Positions 1 to 7,435 of a DNA stretch of 64,000 bases are shown piece by piece. Both the position numbers and the translations under genes were made by a program. The number at the start of each line of letters is the position of its first letter. Position 1 is the stretch's first letter. The DNA lies in assembly GCF_052180255.1 (NCBI RefSeq), contig NZ_CP197466.1, forward strand, positions 4,216,001-4,280,000, written 5' to 3'. The notes beneath the pieces are model-generated. The model made no database searches and was not told where the DNA came from. It saw nothing but the letters and a program-made list of their open reading frames with translations. The DNA comes from Paenibacillus_AM sp052180255. GTDB taxonomy: Bacteria; Bacillota; Bacilli; Paenibacillales; NBRC-103111.

Positions 1-9
1 ATAAATAGA

Positions 10-38
10 TTGACGGAATAGTTTTACAGGTATATTAT
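10..38 (+). promoter_or_regulatory. Promoter of ABC exporter operon
   Basis: TTGACG at 10-15 and TATTAT at 33-38 with a 17-base spacer form a sigma-A type promoter reading into the ABC exporter pair. Confidence 0.55.
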
Positions 39-43
39 AACAT

Positions 44-71
44 ATGAAATATATCATTCATAATATTTCAT
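44..71. promoter_or_regulatory. Inverted repeat, likely repressor operator
   Basis: ATGAAATAT (44-52) and ATATTTCAT (63-71) are perfect 9-base inverted arms around a 10-base centre, just downstream of the -10 element. That position suits a repressor. ABC exporter pairs of this kind often have a TetR-type regulator next door, which would lie upstream of this window; that is inference. Confidence 0.45.
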
Positions 72-95
72 TTCTTCATTTCTGGAGGTGCACCC

Positions 96-983
96 ATGTT
101 AACCGTTCAACATTTAACGAAAACATTTTCAAATGGGAAGGGCATTAAAGATGTGTCCTTTTCGGTGAAAAAGGGCGAAGTGTTTGGCTTTCTAGGACCC
201 AATGGGGCTGGGAAATCCACGACGATCCGTCATATCATGGGCTTCATGAAGCCGGATCAAGGAAATGTAGAAATCAACGGGCTGGATACTTGGCGCAATC
301 CAGGGAAAGTCCAATCATACATCGGGTACCTGCCTGGCGAAATATCATTTATCGAAGGAATGACAGGGAAATCGTTCTTGGATTTCATGGCCAATATGCA
401 GGGCATGAAGGACCACAGCAGACGTACACAGTTAATCGACCGCCTGCAATTCGATGTCCAGACACCGATTCGGAAAATGTCCAAAGGCATGAAGCAAAAA
501 GTCGGGATTGTCGCCGCATTCATGCATGATCCGGCAGTCATTATTCTGGATGAACCAACCTCGGGTCTGGATCCGCTCATGCAAAAGGTATTTATCGAGA
601 TCGTACTCGAGGAAAAAGCGCGAGGAAAGACGTTCCTCATGTCATCCCACAGTTTCCCCGAAATCGAGCGGACGTGCGACCGCGCTGCAATTATTAAAGA
701 CGGTGCCATCATTACGGTTAAAGATATCCACGAACTGCAATCCATGCAGCGAAAGTTGTTTGAAGTTATTTTTGAGAAAGAAGCAGATGCTCTTGCCTTC
801 CTTGGTTCAGGATTGCGGATTGATTCCCATGATGGCAATCGGGTTAAGGTTGCTGTACAAGGCAATTATGATCAATTTATTGCGGAGACGGCAAAGTATA
901 AGGTACGCAGCATCGATATTTTTACACAAAATTTAGAGGATATCTTCATGAATTACTATGATCGGAAGGGGAGCGAACTATGA
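96..983 (+). CDS. ABC exporter ATP-binding protein
   Basis: Cytoplasmic ATPase that powers an ABC-2 type exporter (295 aa). Walker A GPNGAGKST lies at residues 34-42 and Walker B with D-loop (IILDEPTSGLD) near 150. The switch histidine is in SSHSFPE. The signature loop reads MSKGMKQK rather than LSGGQ, as in many drug or antibiotic exporters of the CcmA/BcrA type. The C-terminal 70 residues are the usual accessory domain. A GGAGGTG ribosome site precedes the ATG. The stop overlaps the start of the permease at 980 by 4 bases, so the two are translationally coupled. The substrate cannot be told from sequence. Confidence 0.9.
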   Translation: MLTVQHLTKTFSNGKGIKDVSFSVKKGEVFGFLGPNGAGKSTTIRHIMGFMKPDQGNVEINGLDTWRNPGKVQSYIGYLPGEISFIEGMTGKSFLDFMANMQGMKDHSRRTQLIDRLQFDVQTPIRKMSKGMKQKVGIVAAFMHDPAVIILDEPTSGLDPLMQKVFIEIVLEEKARGKTFLMSSHSFPEIERTCDRAAIIKDGAIITVKDIHELQSMQRKLFEVIFEKEADALAFLGSGLRIDSHDGNRVKVAVQGNYDQFIAETAKYKVRSIDIFTQNLEDIFMNYYDRKGSEL

Positions 984-1789
984 ATACCACTTTATATAAA
1001 CAAATGATGAAAGTGAACTTAAAGGGTTTCATGAATTTTGCTATTGGGTCCGCCTTTTATATCCTGCTTATGTTCGGACTCTACCCTTCCATTGCCACCA
1101 GCGCGAGTGCGATTGATGAACTGGTCAAAGCGATGCCAGAAGGAATTGCGAGGGCTTTTAGCTTAAGTGGATTCGGTAGTGCGGAGGCTTTCATCTCAGG
1201 CGAATACTACGGACTTATTCTCGTTCTGATCCTCGCCATCGTATGTGTCCAAGTTTCCACGCAGCTCATGGCGAAATTGGTCGATCAAGGCTCGATGGCC
1301 TATATCCTAGCTACCCCGACGACAAGAGGAAAAGTTGCCTTCTCCCAAGCTGCCGTTCTCGTGACTGGGCTGTTCATGATCATCGCGGTTACGACTCTCG
1401 CTGGATTAGGCGGAAAAGCCTGGTTCCTCGGTGATGCCTATGCGTTCGATACATCGCGATTCATACAAATGAACTTGATGGCGTTCTTACTGTTCTTTGC
1501 CGTTAGCGGTATCTCCTTCCTCGTATCTGCTCTATCCAATGATGAGAAAAAGGCACTCGGCATCTCGGGTTTGATCACTTTTTTATTCTTCAGTCTAGAT
1601 CTGCTCGGCAAAATAAGCGACAAGATCGACTGGATGCGCAACCTATCTATCTTCTCCCTATACAGACCTGCTGATATTGTAAAAGGCCAGGGGGATATCC
1701 TCGTTCCTTGCATGGTGCTAGTTGCAATTGGGATCGTTACATTCGCACTTGCCATCTTGCTATTCCGCAAGCGTGATCTGCCGCTATAA
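980..1789 (+). CDS. ABC-2 type exporter permease
   Basis: Integral membrane partner of the ATPase just upstream (269 aa). About six hydrophobic segments are visible: near residues 18-40, 78-98, 128-150, 165-187, 192-212 and 243-262. A charged soluble loop follows the first segment. The protein ends with basic residues (FRKRDLPL), typical of ABC-2 permeases whose C-terminus is cytoplasmic. It should form the membrane channel as a dimer with two ATPase copies. The ATPase-permease pair is complete without further subunits. The transported compound is unknown. Confidence 0.85.
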   Translation: MNTTLYKQMMKVNLKGFMNFAIGSAFYILLMFGLYPSIATSASAIDELVKAMPEGIARAFSLSGFGSAEAFISGEYYGLILVLILAIVCVQVSTQLMAKLVDQGSMAYILATPTTRGKVAFSQAAVLVTGLFMIIAVTTLAGLGGKAWFLGDAYAFDTSRFIQMNLMAFLLFFAVSGISFLVSALSNDEKKALGISGLITFLFFSLDLLGKISDKIDWMRNLSIFSLYRPADIVKGQGDILVPCMVLVAIGIVTFALAILLFRKRDLPL

Positions 1790-1815
1790 TCATTCAATAG
1801 CATATTCAACAAAAC

Positions 1816-1840
1816 AAGCCGCCCCCTAGAGGTCGGCTTT
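1816..1840. terminator. Hairpin terminator after ABC exporter
   Basis: AAGCCG and CGGCTT arms flank a CCCC/GG-containing loop, followed by T-rich sequence on the plus strand. It lies between convergent genes and may serve both. Confidence 0.55.
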
Positions 1841-2060
1841 ATTCCTTTTTCTTAATTATTTTTAAAAGAATATCAGTCAGAATTAGTGAAACAAAAGCCA
1901 GAAAGAACAAAATAATAAGTTGTACCGTAGATGTCATTGCCATCGAATATACAAACATATCTTGAGCAATTAACTTAAATATTCTCAGCAATATGTAAAA
2001 AATGGCTATGAACACGAGACCATATACGGTTTTATTTGCTAGAATCCTAATATTTACCAC
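1839..2060 (-). CDS. Small two-helix membrane protein
   Basis: Unrecognised 73-aa protein. Two hydrophobic helices (about residues 10-32 and 45-66) and a lysine-rich tail (KIIKKKE) predict a small membrane protein with its C-terminus inside. The only in-frame start of usual type is GTG at 2060. The best Shine-Dalgarno-like stretch (GAGGTGG) overlaps that codon rather than lying upstream, so the real start may be a non-standard codon a few bases later or the gene may be weakly translated. It is convergent with the ABC exporter and divergent from the ArsR operon. No function is assigned. Confidence 0.5.
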   Translation of the reverse strand: MVNIRILANKTVYGLVFIAIFYILLRIFKLIAQDMFVYSMAMTSTVQLIILFFLAFVSLILTDILLKIIKKKE

Positions 2061-2148
2061 CTCTATCCCTTCTTCAATATAATCTAATGTTCAATAGAAC
2101 ACAATTACAGCAAAAAGACGTGAACAGGTTGCAGTCATGCATTTTTTA

Positions 2149-2186
2149 AATATTCATTGACAGGAATATTCTCTGCATAGTATATT
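2149..2186 (+). promoter_or_regulatory. ArsR operon promoter with dyad operator
   Basis: TTGACA at 2157-2162 and TATATT at 2181-2186 (18-base spacer). A dyad AATATTC (2149-2155) / GAATATT (2164-2170) straddles the -35 box, so a bound dimer would block RNA polymerase. The nearest regulator is the ArsR protein encoded at 2239, which suggests autoregulation. Confidence 0.6.
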
Positions 2187-2238
2187 TTAAATAGAATAAC
2201 AATAAATGTAAATAATCCAGTAAAGGAACATCTTAATC

Positions 2239-2568
2239 ATGGATATGACAACATTTAGCGCACTGGCAGAACCCAATCGGTTACGTATTGTCGAACTGCT
2301 GCTCGATGGTCCCATGAGTGTGGGCGATATTGCTCTCCGACTTGATCTTCGCCAACCTCAAGCCTCGAAGCATCTTCGCACCTTGTTGGAGGCTGATCTT
2401 GTTGAAGTGGAAGCAATCGCCAATCGTAGGAACTACAAGCTCCGATTAGAACCGTTTCAAGAAATGGATGCATGGCTCGATACTTACCGCGGTACTTGGA
2501 ACGAACAATTTGACAAGCTAGAGACTTACTTGCACAAGCTGCATTCCAAAAAGAACAATTCCAATTAA
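2239..2568 (+). CDS. ArsR-family winged-helix repressor
   Basis: DNA-binding repressor of the ArsR/SmtB fold (109 aa). The N-terminal segment ALAEPNRLRIVELLLDG and recognition region RQPQASKHLRTL are the hallmark helices. There is no metal-binding CxC motif, so it is probably of the metal-independent type that is paired with SRPBCC proteins. It is the first gene of a three-gene operon (ArsR, SRPBCC, methyltransferase) and has a dyad over its own -35 box. It is a close paralogue of the ArsR at 6549-6887, sharing ALAEPNRLRIVELL and the QPQ.SKHL helix. Confidence 0.88.
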   Translation: MDMTTFSALAEPNRLRIVELLLDGPMSVGDIALRLDLRQPQASKHLRTLLEADLVEVEAIANRRNYKLRLEPFQEMDAWLDTYRGTWNEQFDKLETYLHKLHSKKNNSN

Positions 2569-2588
2569 ATTTTTAGGAGGTAAAGTCA

Positions 2589-3098
2589 ATGTCGAATCCA
2601 ATGATTACGAAGGTAATGGGTCAGGAACTCATCTTAGAGCGTGTTTTTAACGCACCACGCGAACTTGTATTTAAAGCTTTCTCCGATGCGGAACACTTAA
2701 AGCACTGGTGGGGCCCTCGCGGTTGGACACTTTCCGTCTGCCATGTTGATTTCCGTCCAGGTGGCATCTGGCATTACTGTATGAAGTGCATCGACGAGAA
2801 CCAGGGAGATTTCTTCGGATATGAATCTTGGGGAAAAAGTGTCTATCAGGAAATTGTGGATGGCGAAAAAATCGTCTATATCGACTACTTCTCAGATGCT
2901 GATGGCAATGAAGCAGAAGGCATGCCCTCCTCACTCATTAACTTAATTTTTGAAGAGTTTGAAGGAAAGACGAAGCTTATCAATATCGCGAAATACGCTT
3001 CCGCCGAAGCCCTGCAATCTGTCATCGATATGGGAATGGAACAAGGAGTTGCACAAACTTGGGATCGTTTGGCTGAGCATCTACAAGCTATGCAATAA
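2589..3098 (+). CDS. SRPBCC (AHSA1-type) domain protein
   Basis: START-like helix-grip protein of the activator-of-Hsp90-ATPase (AHSA1) family, 169 aa. It shows the usual opening (LERVFNAPRELVFKAFSDAEHLKHWWGP) with the conserved WWGP, the DFRPGG.WHY strand, and a C-terminal helix containing GVAQTWDRLAEHL. Such proteins have a hydrophobic pocket and are thought to bind small lipophilic ligands; the true ligand is unknown. An AGGAGG site precedes the ATG. It sits 20 bases after the ArsR gene, the common ArsR-SRPBCC pairing. The regulator may respond to the same ligand, which is inference. Confidence 0.85.
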   Translation: MSNPMITKVMGQELILERVFNAPRELVFKAFSDAEHLKHWWGPRGWTLSVCHVDFRPGGIWHYCMKCIDENQGDFFGYESWGKSVYQEIVDGEKIVYIDYFSDADGNEAEGMPSSLINLIFEEFEGKTKLINIAKYASAEALQSVIDMGMEQGVAQTWDRLAEHLQAMQ

Positions 3099-3113
3099 TC
3101 GGAGTTGAACCCT

Positions 3114-3845
3114 ATGAAACAAAACAAATACGATGATCATACGTTCTTTTCTGCTTATTCCCAAATGTCACGCTCGATCAATGGGCTAGAAGCTGCTGGG
3201 GAATGGCATGTATTCCAATCCTTATTGCCTGATCTACGCGATAAAAGTGTGCTCGATCTAGGCTGTGGATACGGCTGGCATTGTCTTTATGCTCGTGAGC
3301 AGCAGGCAAGCTCGGTTATAGGCGTCGATATTTCTGAAAAAATGCTGCAAAAAGCGCGTGAGTTAACATCGGATCCCGCTATTACATACTTACAGATGCC
3401 GATTGAAGATATCGACTTTCCAAGTGAACAATTTGATGTCGTAATAAGCTCACTTGCATTCCATTATGTCGAAGCTTTCGCAGACCTTTGCAAAAAGGTA
3501 TACGATTGCCTCAAACCAGGCGGATCTTTCATTTTCTCCGTGGAACATCCAATCTTCACATCTCGTAATGAACAAGATTGGCACTATGACAATGAAGGTA
3601 ATAATCTGCATTGGCCTGTCGATCACTACCAAGCTGAGGGCATGCGCAACACTTCATTTTTAACAGACAATGTTATCAAGTATCACCGTACCATCGCCAC
3701 GTATTTCAATGCATTGCTTGATGCTGGATTTACAATAAAAGCGGTAAGTGAGCCAGAACCTTCAGAAGAAATGTTGGAGACAGTTGCGGGGATGAAAGAT
3801 GAACTTCGCAGACCCATGTTCTTGATTATTGCGGCTGTAAAATAG
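3114..3845 (+). CDS. Class I SAM-dependent methyltransferase
   Basis: Soluble methyltransferase (243 aa). Motif I is VLDLGCGYGWH, followed by GVDISEKML (motif II acid) and FDVVISSLAFHY (motif IV). This is the Methyltransf_11/25 type acting on small molecules; the acceptor is unknown. A frame opening at TTG 3105 exists, but the GGAG at 3101-3104 abuts that codon and is correctly spaced (9 bases) for ATG 3114, so I choose 3114. It is the third gene of the ArsR operon, 15 bases after the SRPBCC gene, and may modify the compound sensed by the module. Confidence 0.85.
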   Translation: MKQNKYDDHTFFSAYSQMSRSINGLEAAGEWHVFQSLLPDLRDKSVLDLGCGYGWHCLYAREQQASSVIGVDISEKMLQKARELTSDPAITYLQMPIEDIDFPSEQFDVVISSLAFHYVEAFADLCKKVYDCLKPGGSFIFSVEHPIFTSRNEQDWHYDNEGNNLHWPVDHYQAEGMRNTSFLTDNVIKYHRTIATYFNALLDAGFTIKAVSEPEPSEEMLETVAGMKDELRRPMFLIIAAVK

Positions 3846-3860
3846 AGTGGAACATACAAA

Positions 3861-4033
3861 GCGGCAGGTTCGAACATCGTTTCCATGTTCAAACCTGCCA
3901 CTTCACTGTTAGCTGCAGATAAATACCTTTATTCCGTATAACCCACGGAAGTATTGATTCCGATTGAGTTTGCTTTTTCATCCCAAGCTACACCGAAATC
4001 GATCGCTTTGCCGATATCTCTTAATTTGAAGTA
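3861..4033. repeat. Direct repeat copy A (stalk gene 3' end plus hairpin)
   Basis: This 173-base stretch matches 4956-5128 without gaps at all but about 12 positions (offset 1095). It contains the hairpin GGCAGGTT...AACCTGCC (3863-3899) and the last 34 codons of a stalk-domain gene. It brackets the AT-rich gene at 4021-4857 together with copy B. Confidence 0.85.
3929..4033 (-). pseudogene. 3' remnant of a stalk-domain gene
   Basis: On the minus strand this encodes 34 residues beginning YFKLRDIGKAIDFGVAWD and ending with TSVGYTE and a stop. It is nearly the same as the end of the intact gene at 5024-6019. Differences such as V to A, AN to EK and M to V show it is a diverged copy, not a recent perfect duplication. 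There is no start or upstream part; the frame is replaced by AT-rich DNA at 4034. It is most simply the tail of a lost tandem paralogue. Confidence 0.75.
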
Positions 4034-4857
4034 AATATATTGCCTTTTTTAATAATACTACATTTTGCTACATAAGTAGCATAACTAAAAATTCCAATAA
4101 TAATAATGATTCCGCTATACCACTGTCCCAAAAATATAACAAAGAAAGATCCTACAATAAACAAACCAAATATTAACCAATTTACTATAGTATGTATGAA
4201 TCTCTTCTTAAGTAAAACTTCATAAAATATGATATCAATAAGTAGAAAAAATAACATAGCTGCAATTAGAATGGAAACTATAAATACTTTTTGAGTCCAG
4301 TCATTGCTATATGCAATTAATCCAGTCATCAAAATAGACATTAATAGTAAAAATAAATTTATTAAGGTATGGATTAATGGTTCTATAAAAGTAGAAAGTT
4401 TAGTTTTATAGTAGACCTTAATTAAATCTGTAAATCCCCCATTAGTTCTGTAGGTAACTGAATCAAATTGTGTATGTTTCAAGCGCATCTTCTCATCTCT
4501 TACCTTTTTTCCTAGTTTTTTTAATTGATCATATTTAGCTTCTTCATCCTCACATTCCATCAACTGATCAAATTCATTTAGTAATTCACAGGGTAAGTAT
4601 GAACTTACTTTTGTAATGCTTTGATCTATTAAAGTTAAGTCTAACCTTTCCTTCAATGTTTTCCTTATTACAGCTTCAAACTCAGAATAAACCTCAATTG
4701 CTTTTTCTGTTTTTGTTATAGTATTTTTTTGATATTCTACAATATAGGTACGAAATTGTTTATAAAGCCACACAAATGCTAGTGATAACAAAATATAGAT
4801 TGTTGCTGTCAACGTGTCTGGAAATAAACTTTTTATTAATGAAATAATATCATTCAT
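4021..4857 (-). CDS. Unrecognised multi-helix membrane protein (orphan)
   Basis: 278-aa protein I do not recognise. There is one hydrophobic helix near residues 13-30, then about 120 charged, mostly helical residues (YQKNTITKTEKAIEVYSEF, then many K/E/L), then four hydrophobic segments from about 155 to 268. So it has a cytoplasmic helical domain held between membrane anchors. GGAGG lies 7 bases upstream of the ATG at 4857. The gene is far more AT-rich than its neighbours (many AAA, ATT and TTT codons), suggesting a foreign origin. Its last codons (IFTSN and stop) are read out of direct repeat copy A, so the native C-terminus may have been lost. It is a single gene with its own ribosome site, between two copies of a terminator. 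Confidence 0.7.
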   Translation of the reverse strand: MNDIISLIKSLFPDTLTATIYILLSLAFVWLYKQFRTYIVEYQKNTITKTEKAIEVYSEFEAVIRKTLKERLDLTLIDQSITKVSSYLPCELLNEFDQLMECEDEEAKYDQLKKLGKKVRDEKMRLKHTQFDSVTYRTNGGFTDLIKVYYKTKLSTFIEPLIHTLINLFLLLMSILMTGLIAYSNDWTQKVFIVSILIAAMLFFLLIDIIFYEVLLKKRFIHTIVNWLIFGLFIVGSFFVIFLGQWYSGIIIIIGIFSYATYVAKCSIIKKGNIFTSN

Positions 4858-4955
4858 ATCAAAACCTCCGTTTTTAGTAACTTATATATTCCATTACGCA
4901 GAGAAACCAACTATAGTTCCTCATTTTTTGATTATTCTATTTTTAACAATCAAAA

Positions 4956-5128
4956 GTGGCAGGTTCGAACATTGTTTCCATGTTCAAACCTGCCACTTCG
5001 CTGTTAGCTGCAAATATATACCTTTATTCCGTATAACCCATAGAAGTATTGATTCCGATTGAGTTTGCATTCGCATCCCATGCTACACCGAAATCGATCA
5101 CTTTGCCGATATCTCTTAATTTGAAGTA
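4956..5128. repeat. Direct repeat copy B (stalk gene 3' end plus hairpin)
   Basis: Partner of 3861-4033. It holds the hairpin GTGGCAGGTT...AACCTGCCAC (about 4956-4997), which should terminate the stalk-domain gene, and that gene's last 35 codons. Confidence 0.85.
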
Positions 5129-6019
5129 GTTGCTGCCATTAATCTCGTAAGCTTGGAATGCAACCTCTTTCCCATTTACATATACTTTAGCTGATGTGAC
5201 TTTGGCATCTTTAGCAGTTGGATTGGCTGAGACGACAAGCTCGCTGCCATCCGATTGATATGCCTTGCCGCCCGTTAAGCTAATCGCATTCTTCGCTCCA
5301 TCCCACTCAACACTGAACTGTTTATCCGTTCCCTTAATCGCTTGTGCAAGATCACGTAATTTGAAGTAATTGCTGCCACCGATTTCGTAAGCTTCGAATG
5401 CGACTTCTTTACCATTCACAACCACTTTAGAAGCTGTTGGCTTAGCTAATTTCACTTCTACTGCCTTTGCAGTTGGTTCTCCCACTTTCGTGTTTGCCGC
5501 ATCTTTATTTACAAATATGAAATAAAGATCGTCCGTACCAAAAATCATTTCGCCTTCTTTATCATAAACCTCAAAATCTAGCGAGAAAACTTTACCTTCA
5601 ACAATATCTTTTAGATCTTTATCAATAGCAAACGCAGGATTATAGACGAGTCTGCCATTTGTAAACTCTTGATCTTCAAAACTACCTAATTGACCTTCAC
5701 CTAGAATTCCTGGATAGGAAAGAACAAAATTTGCGTTCTTATCCGTCGTTAAAATCTCATAGAATGGGTATCCACCTTTTGTATCCTTTTGTGGTGTCTC
5801 CATCACAATGGCTTCAAATTCAAGAGTTTCGCCATCTATATTTACTTTCATTTCCTTTGTCCCGATGTAATTAGGAACAACAATTTTAAAGCTGTCCCCT
5901 CCACCATCAAAATGAATTTCCTTCCCCTGAATACCTGCTGCCAAAGCGGGTACAACTGCAATACTGGATACTACCATTGTCATCAAAAGAACCATGATCG
6001 CGACTTTCAATCTTTTCAT
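5024..6019 (-). CDS. Secreted stalk/copper-amine-oxidase-N domain protein
   Basis: 331-aa exported protein. The N-terminus has a signal peptide (MKRLK, then a hydrophobic run to about residue 28 ending PALAAG). The middle (about 30-190) is a beta-rich region I do not recognise. The C-terminal half has two repeats of the small domain found at the N-terminus of copper amine oxidases and in Paenibacillus stalk proteins: VVVNGKEVAFEAYEIGGSNY and VYVNGKEVAFQAYEINGSNY, each followed by FKLRD. No copper-oxidase catalytic part is present. The likely place is outside the membrane in the wall; the role is unknown. Its 3' end is duplicated at 3861-4033. Confidence 0.8.
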   Translation of the reverse strand: MKRLKVAIMVLLMTMVVSSIAVVPALAAGIQGKEIHFDGGGDSFKIVVPNYIGTKEMKVNIDGETLEFEAIVMETPQKDTKGGYPFYEILTTDKNANFVLSYPGILGEGQLGSFEDQEFTNGRLVYNPAFAIDKDLKDIVEGKVFSLDFEVYDKEGEMIFGTDDLYFIFVNKDAANTKVGEPTAKAVEVKLAKPTASKVVVNGKEVAFEAYEIGGSNYFKLRDLAQAIKGTDKQFSVEWDGAKNAISLTGGKAYQSDGSELVVSANPTAKDAKVTSAKVYVNGKEVAFQAYEINGSNYFKLRDIGKVIDFGVAWDANANSIGINTSMGYTE

Positions 6020-6175
6020 CCGTTCTGTCCCCTCAATATGTATATTTGACGCTTTTATAAGAACATCAACCTACATGATAACAGAATATTCAATGTTGTT
6101 GTATGAAAAATAACGCACAAAGGCGTTATTTTATGAACAATATGATATTTTTTCAAGAACTACCTCTATTATTGG

Positions 6176-6514
6176 CTAAGCAACTTCACGTAACAGCTTC
6201 TCTAGCAAGCTGTAATCAAACTCCGTACCTTCGCGAATTTTGATCGCTTTGCGTTCTGGTTTGTCAGAGGGTTCAAAAAAGCCTTGTGGTGCTTCTAGCG
6301 ATTCCGCATGAAAGATCGTCACGTTAATCCAGCCCTTTGCCGGGAAAAATACGCAAAGCTGCTTCCCATTCACGGTGTAATAAGCTTGCTTATATTTCAC
6401 TTGTTCTTCGACAGCTGGTACTGCCTGATGGATCGCCTCACGAATTTGATTACAAATTTCAACTTGCCACTGTGCATCAATTTGCTCAATATATTCCGTT
6501 ACTTTTGCATTCAT
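6176..6514 (-). CDS. DUF1801/YdhG-like small protein
   Basis: 112-aa cytoplasmic protein of the DUF1801 (YdhG) family. Seen: the opening helix YIEQIDAQWQVEICNQIREA, the strand pair VKYKQAYYTVNGKQLCVFFP, the segment KGWINVTIFHAE, and a C-terminal helix (SLLEKLLREV). Relatives in Bacillus have been described as frataxin-like iron chaperones; whether that applies here is uncertain. It follows the ArsR gene (6549) by 34 bases on the same strand, so the two may be cotranscribed. An AGGAGG-like site precedes the ATG. Confidence 0.75.
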   Translation of the reverse strand: MNAKVTEYIEQIDAQWQVEICNQIREAIHQAVPAVEEQVKYKQAYYTVNGKQLCVFFPAKGWINVTIFHAESLEAPQGFFEPSDKPERKAIKIREGTEFDYSLLEKLLREVA

Positions 6515-6548
6515 CCTATTATCCTCCTTTTATTTGAAAATGGAGCGA

Positions 6549-6887
6549 CTATGTCGTATCGTTGTCCTGCCCGCTATTATGCAATTGTTGTAAATACTGT
6601 TCCAATCGGTCAAATCGCTCCTCCCATAACCGCCTGAATGAGGCTAACCATACATCCATTTCTTCAAATGGTTGTGGGCAAAGCTTATATATTCGCTGAT
6701 TGGCTACCGGTTGTACCTGTACAATGCCGGCTTCACAGAGAACTTGCAAATGCTTGGAGGTCTGGGGCTGCCTAAGTCCTAATTTCTCAGCAATCTCCCC
6801 AACGGAATAAGGTTTTTCACGCAGCAGCTCAACGATACGAAGACGGTTGGGTTCAGCTAAAGCATGCATCATTACATTCATAACCAT
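6549..6887 (-). CDS. ArsR-family repressor
   Basis: Winged-helix regulator (112 aa), paralogous to the ArsR at 2239-2568. The core is HALAEPNRLRIVELLREKP followed by GLRQPQTSKHLQVL, with no metal-binding cysteine pair. GAAGGTGA precedes the ATG at 6887; a second ATG lies two codons on. A dyad ATTCAT/ATGAAT at 6906-6921 just upstream is a candidate operator. The probable target is its own operon with the DUF1801 gene downstream. Confidence 0.85.
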   Translation of the reverse strand: MVMNVMMHALAEPNRLRIVELLREKPYSVGEIAEKLGLRQPQTSKHLQVLCEAGIVQVQPVANQRIYKLCPQPFEEMDVWLASFRRLWEERFDRLEQYLQQLHNSGQDNDTT

Positions 6888-6905
6888 AATATATCACCTT
6901 CATTT

Positions 6906-6921
6906 ATTCATGTAAATGAAT
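6906..6921. promoter_or_regulatory. Dyad upstream of ArsR gene
   Basis: ATTCAT-GTAA-ATGAAT is a perfect 6-base inverted repeat, 18 bases before the ArsR start. It resembles in size the dyad in front of the paralogous ArsR gene at 2149-2170 (AATATTC arms). It is a likely autoregulatory site. Confidence 0.45.
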
Positions 6922-6960
6922 ATTCTATTTGAAGAATACATAAGTTTTATCTATAAAAAT

Positions 6961-6977
6961 AGACCCCTAAGGGGTCT
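6961..6977 (-). terminator. Terminator of the PhnA/YjdM-like gene
   Basis: AGACCCC-TA-GGGGTCT hairpin followed on the minus strand by TATTTTTA; a compact rho-independent terminator 10 bases after the stop at 6988. Confidence 0.75.
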
Positions 6978-6987
6978 TGTATCTGGA

Positions 6988-7323
6988 TTAAACCTTTTTC
7001 ACAAATTCCGATTTCAACTTCATTGCGCCAAAACCATCAATTTTACAATCAATATCATGATCGCCATCGACGAGGCGAATGTTTTTGACTTTGGTACCGA
7101 TTTTTAAAGTGGATGAGCTTCCCTTTACTTTCAAGTCCTTGATCACAGTGACCGTATCGCCATCGTTCAAGACGTTTCCGTTGGAATCTCTGACAACCTT
7201 GTCGTCTCCGCCGTTATCCGCTTCAGTCCCTGCCATCCATTCATGGCCACACTCCGGGCATACAAGCAGGTTTCCATTCTCATACGTATATTCGGAATTA
7301 CATTTCGGGCAATTCGGCAGCAT
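6988..7323 (-). CDS. PhnA/YjdM-type zinc-ribbon protein
   Basis: 111-aa cytoplasmic protein with an N-terminal zinc ribbon (CPKCNSEYTYENG...LVCPECGHEW, four cysteines) and a C-terminal PhnA/YjdM domain (VVRDSNGNVLNDGDTVTVI, then VKNIRLVDGDHDIDCKIDG). Family members sit beside phosphonate genes in some bacteria, but the protein is not a phosphonoacetate hydrolase and its role is unclear. It is a single gene with its own RBS (GAGGGAATG, loosely spaced) and terminator. The length is normal for the family. Confidence 0.88.
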   Translation of the reverse strand: MLPNCPKCNSEYTYENGNLLVCPECGHEWMAGTEADNGGDDKVVRDSNGNVLNDGDTVTVIKDLKVKGSSSTLKIGTKVKNIRLVDGDHDIDCKIDGFGAMKLKSEFVKKV

Positions 7324-7435
7324 AATTTTTCATTCCCTCTATTCGTTAGTTGTTAATCCTATCAGAAGTTCCTTATAGGGTTGTATGATAGCATAGTCTC
7401 CTCTAAGAGACAAACCAGAACACCCGTACTACTCA

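Noticed and set aside
257..865. 202-aa open frame on the minus strand inside the ABC ATPase gene
   Set aside because: The plus-strand frame has full Walker and switch motifs and a ribosome site; the minus frame has none and is a shadow.
3105..3113. TTG 3105 as the start of the methyltransferase
   Set aside because: The GGAG site directly touches this codon; spacing is right for ATG 3114.
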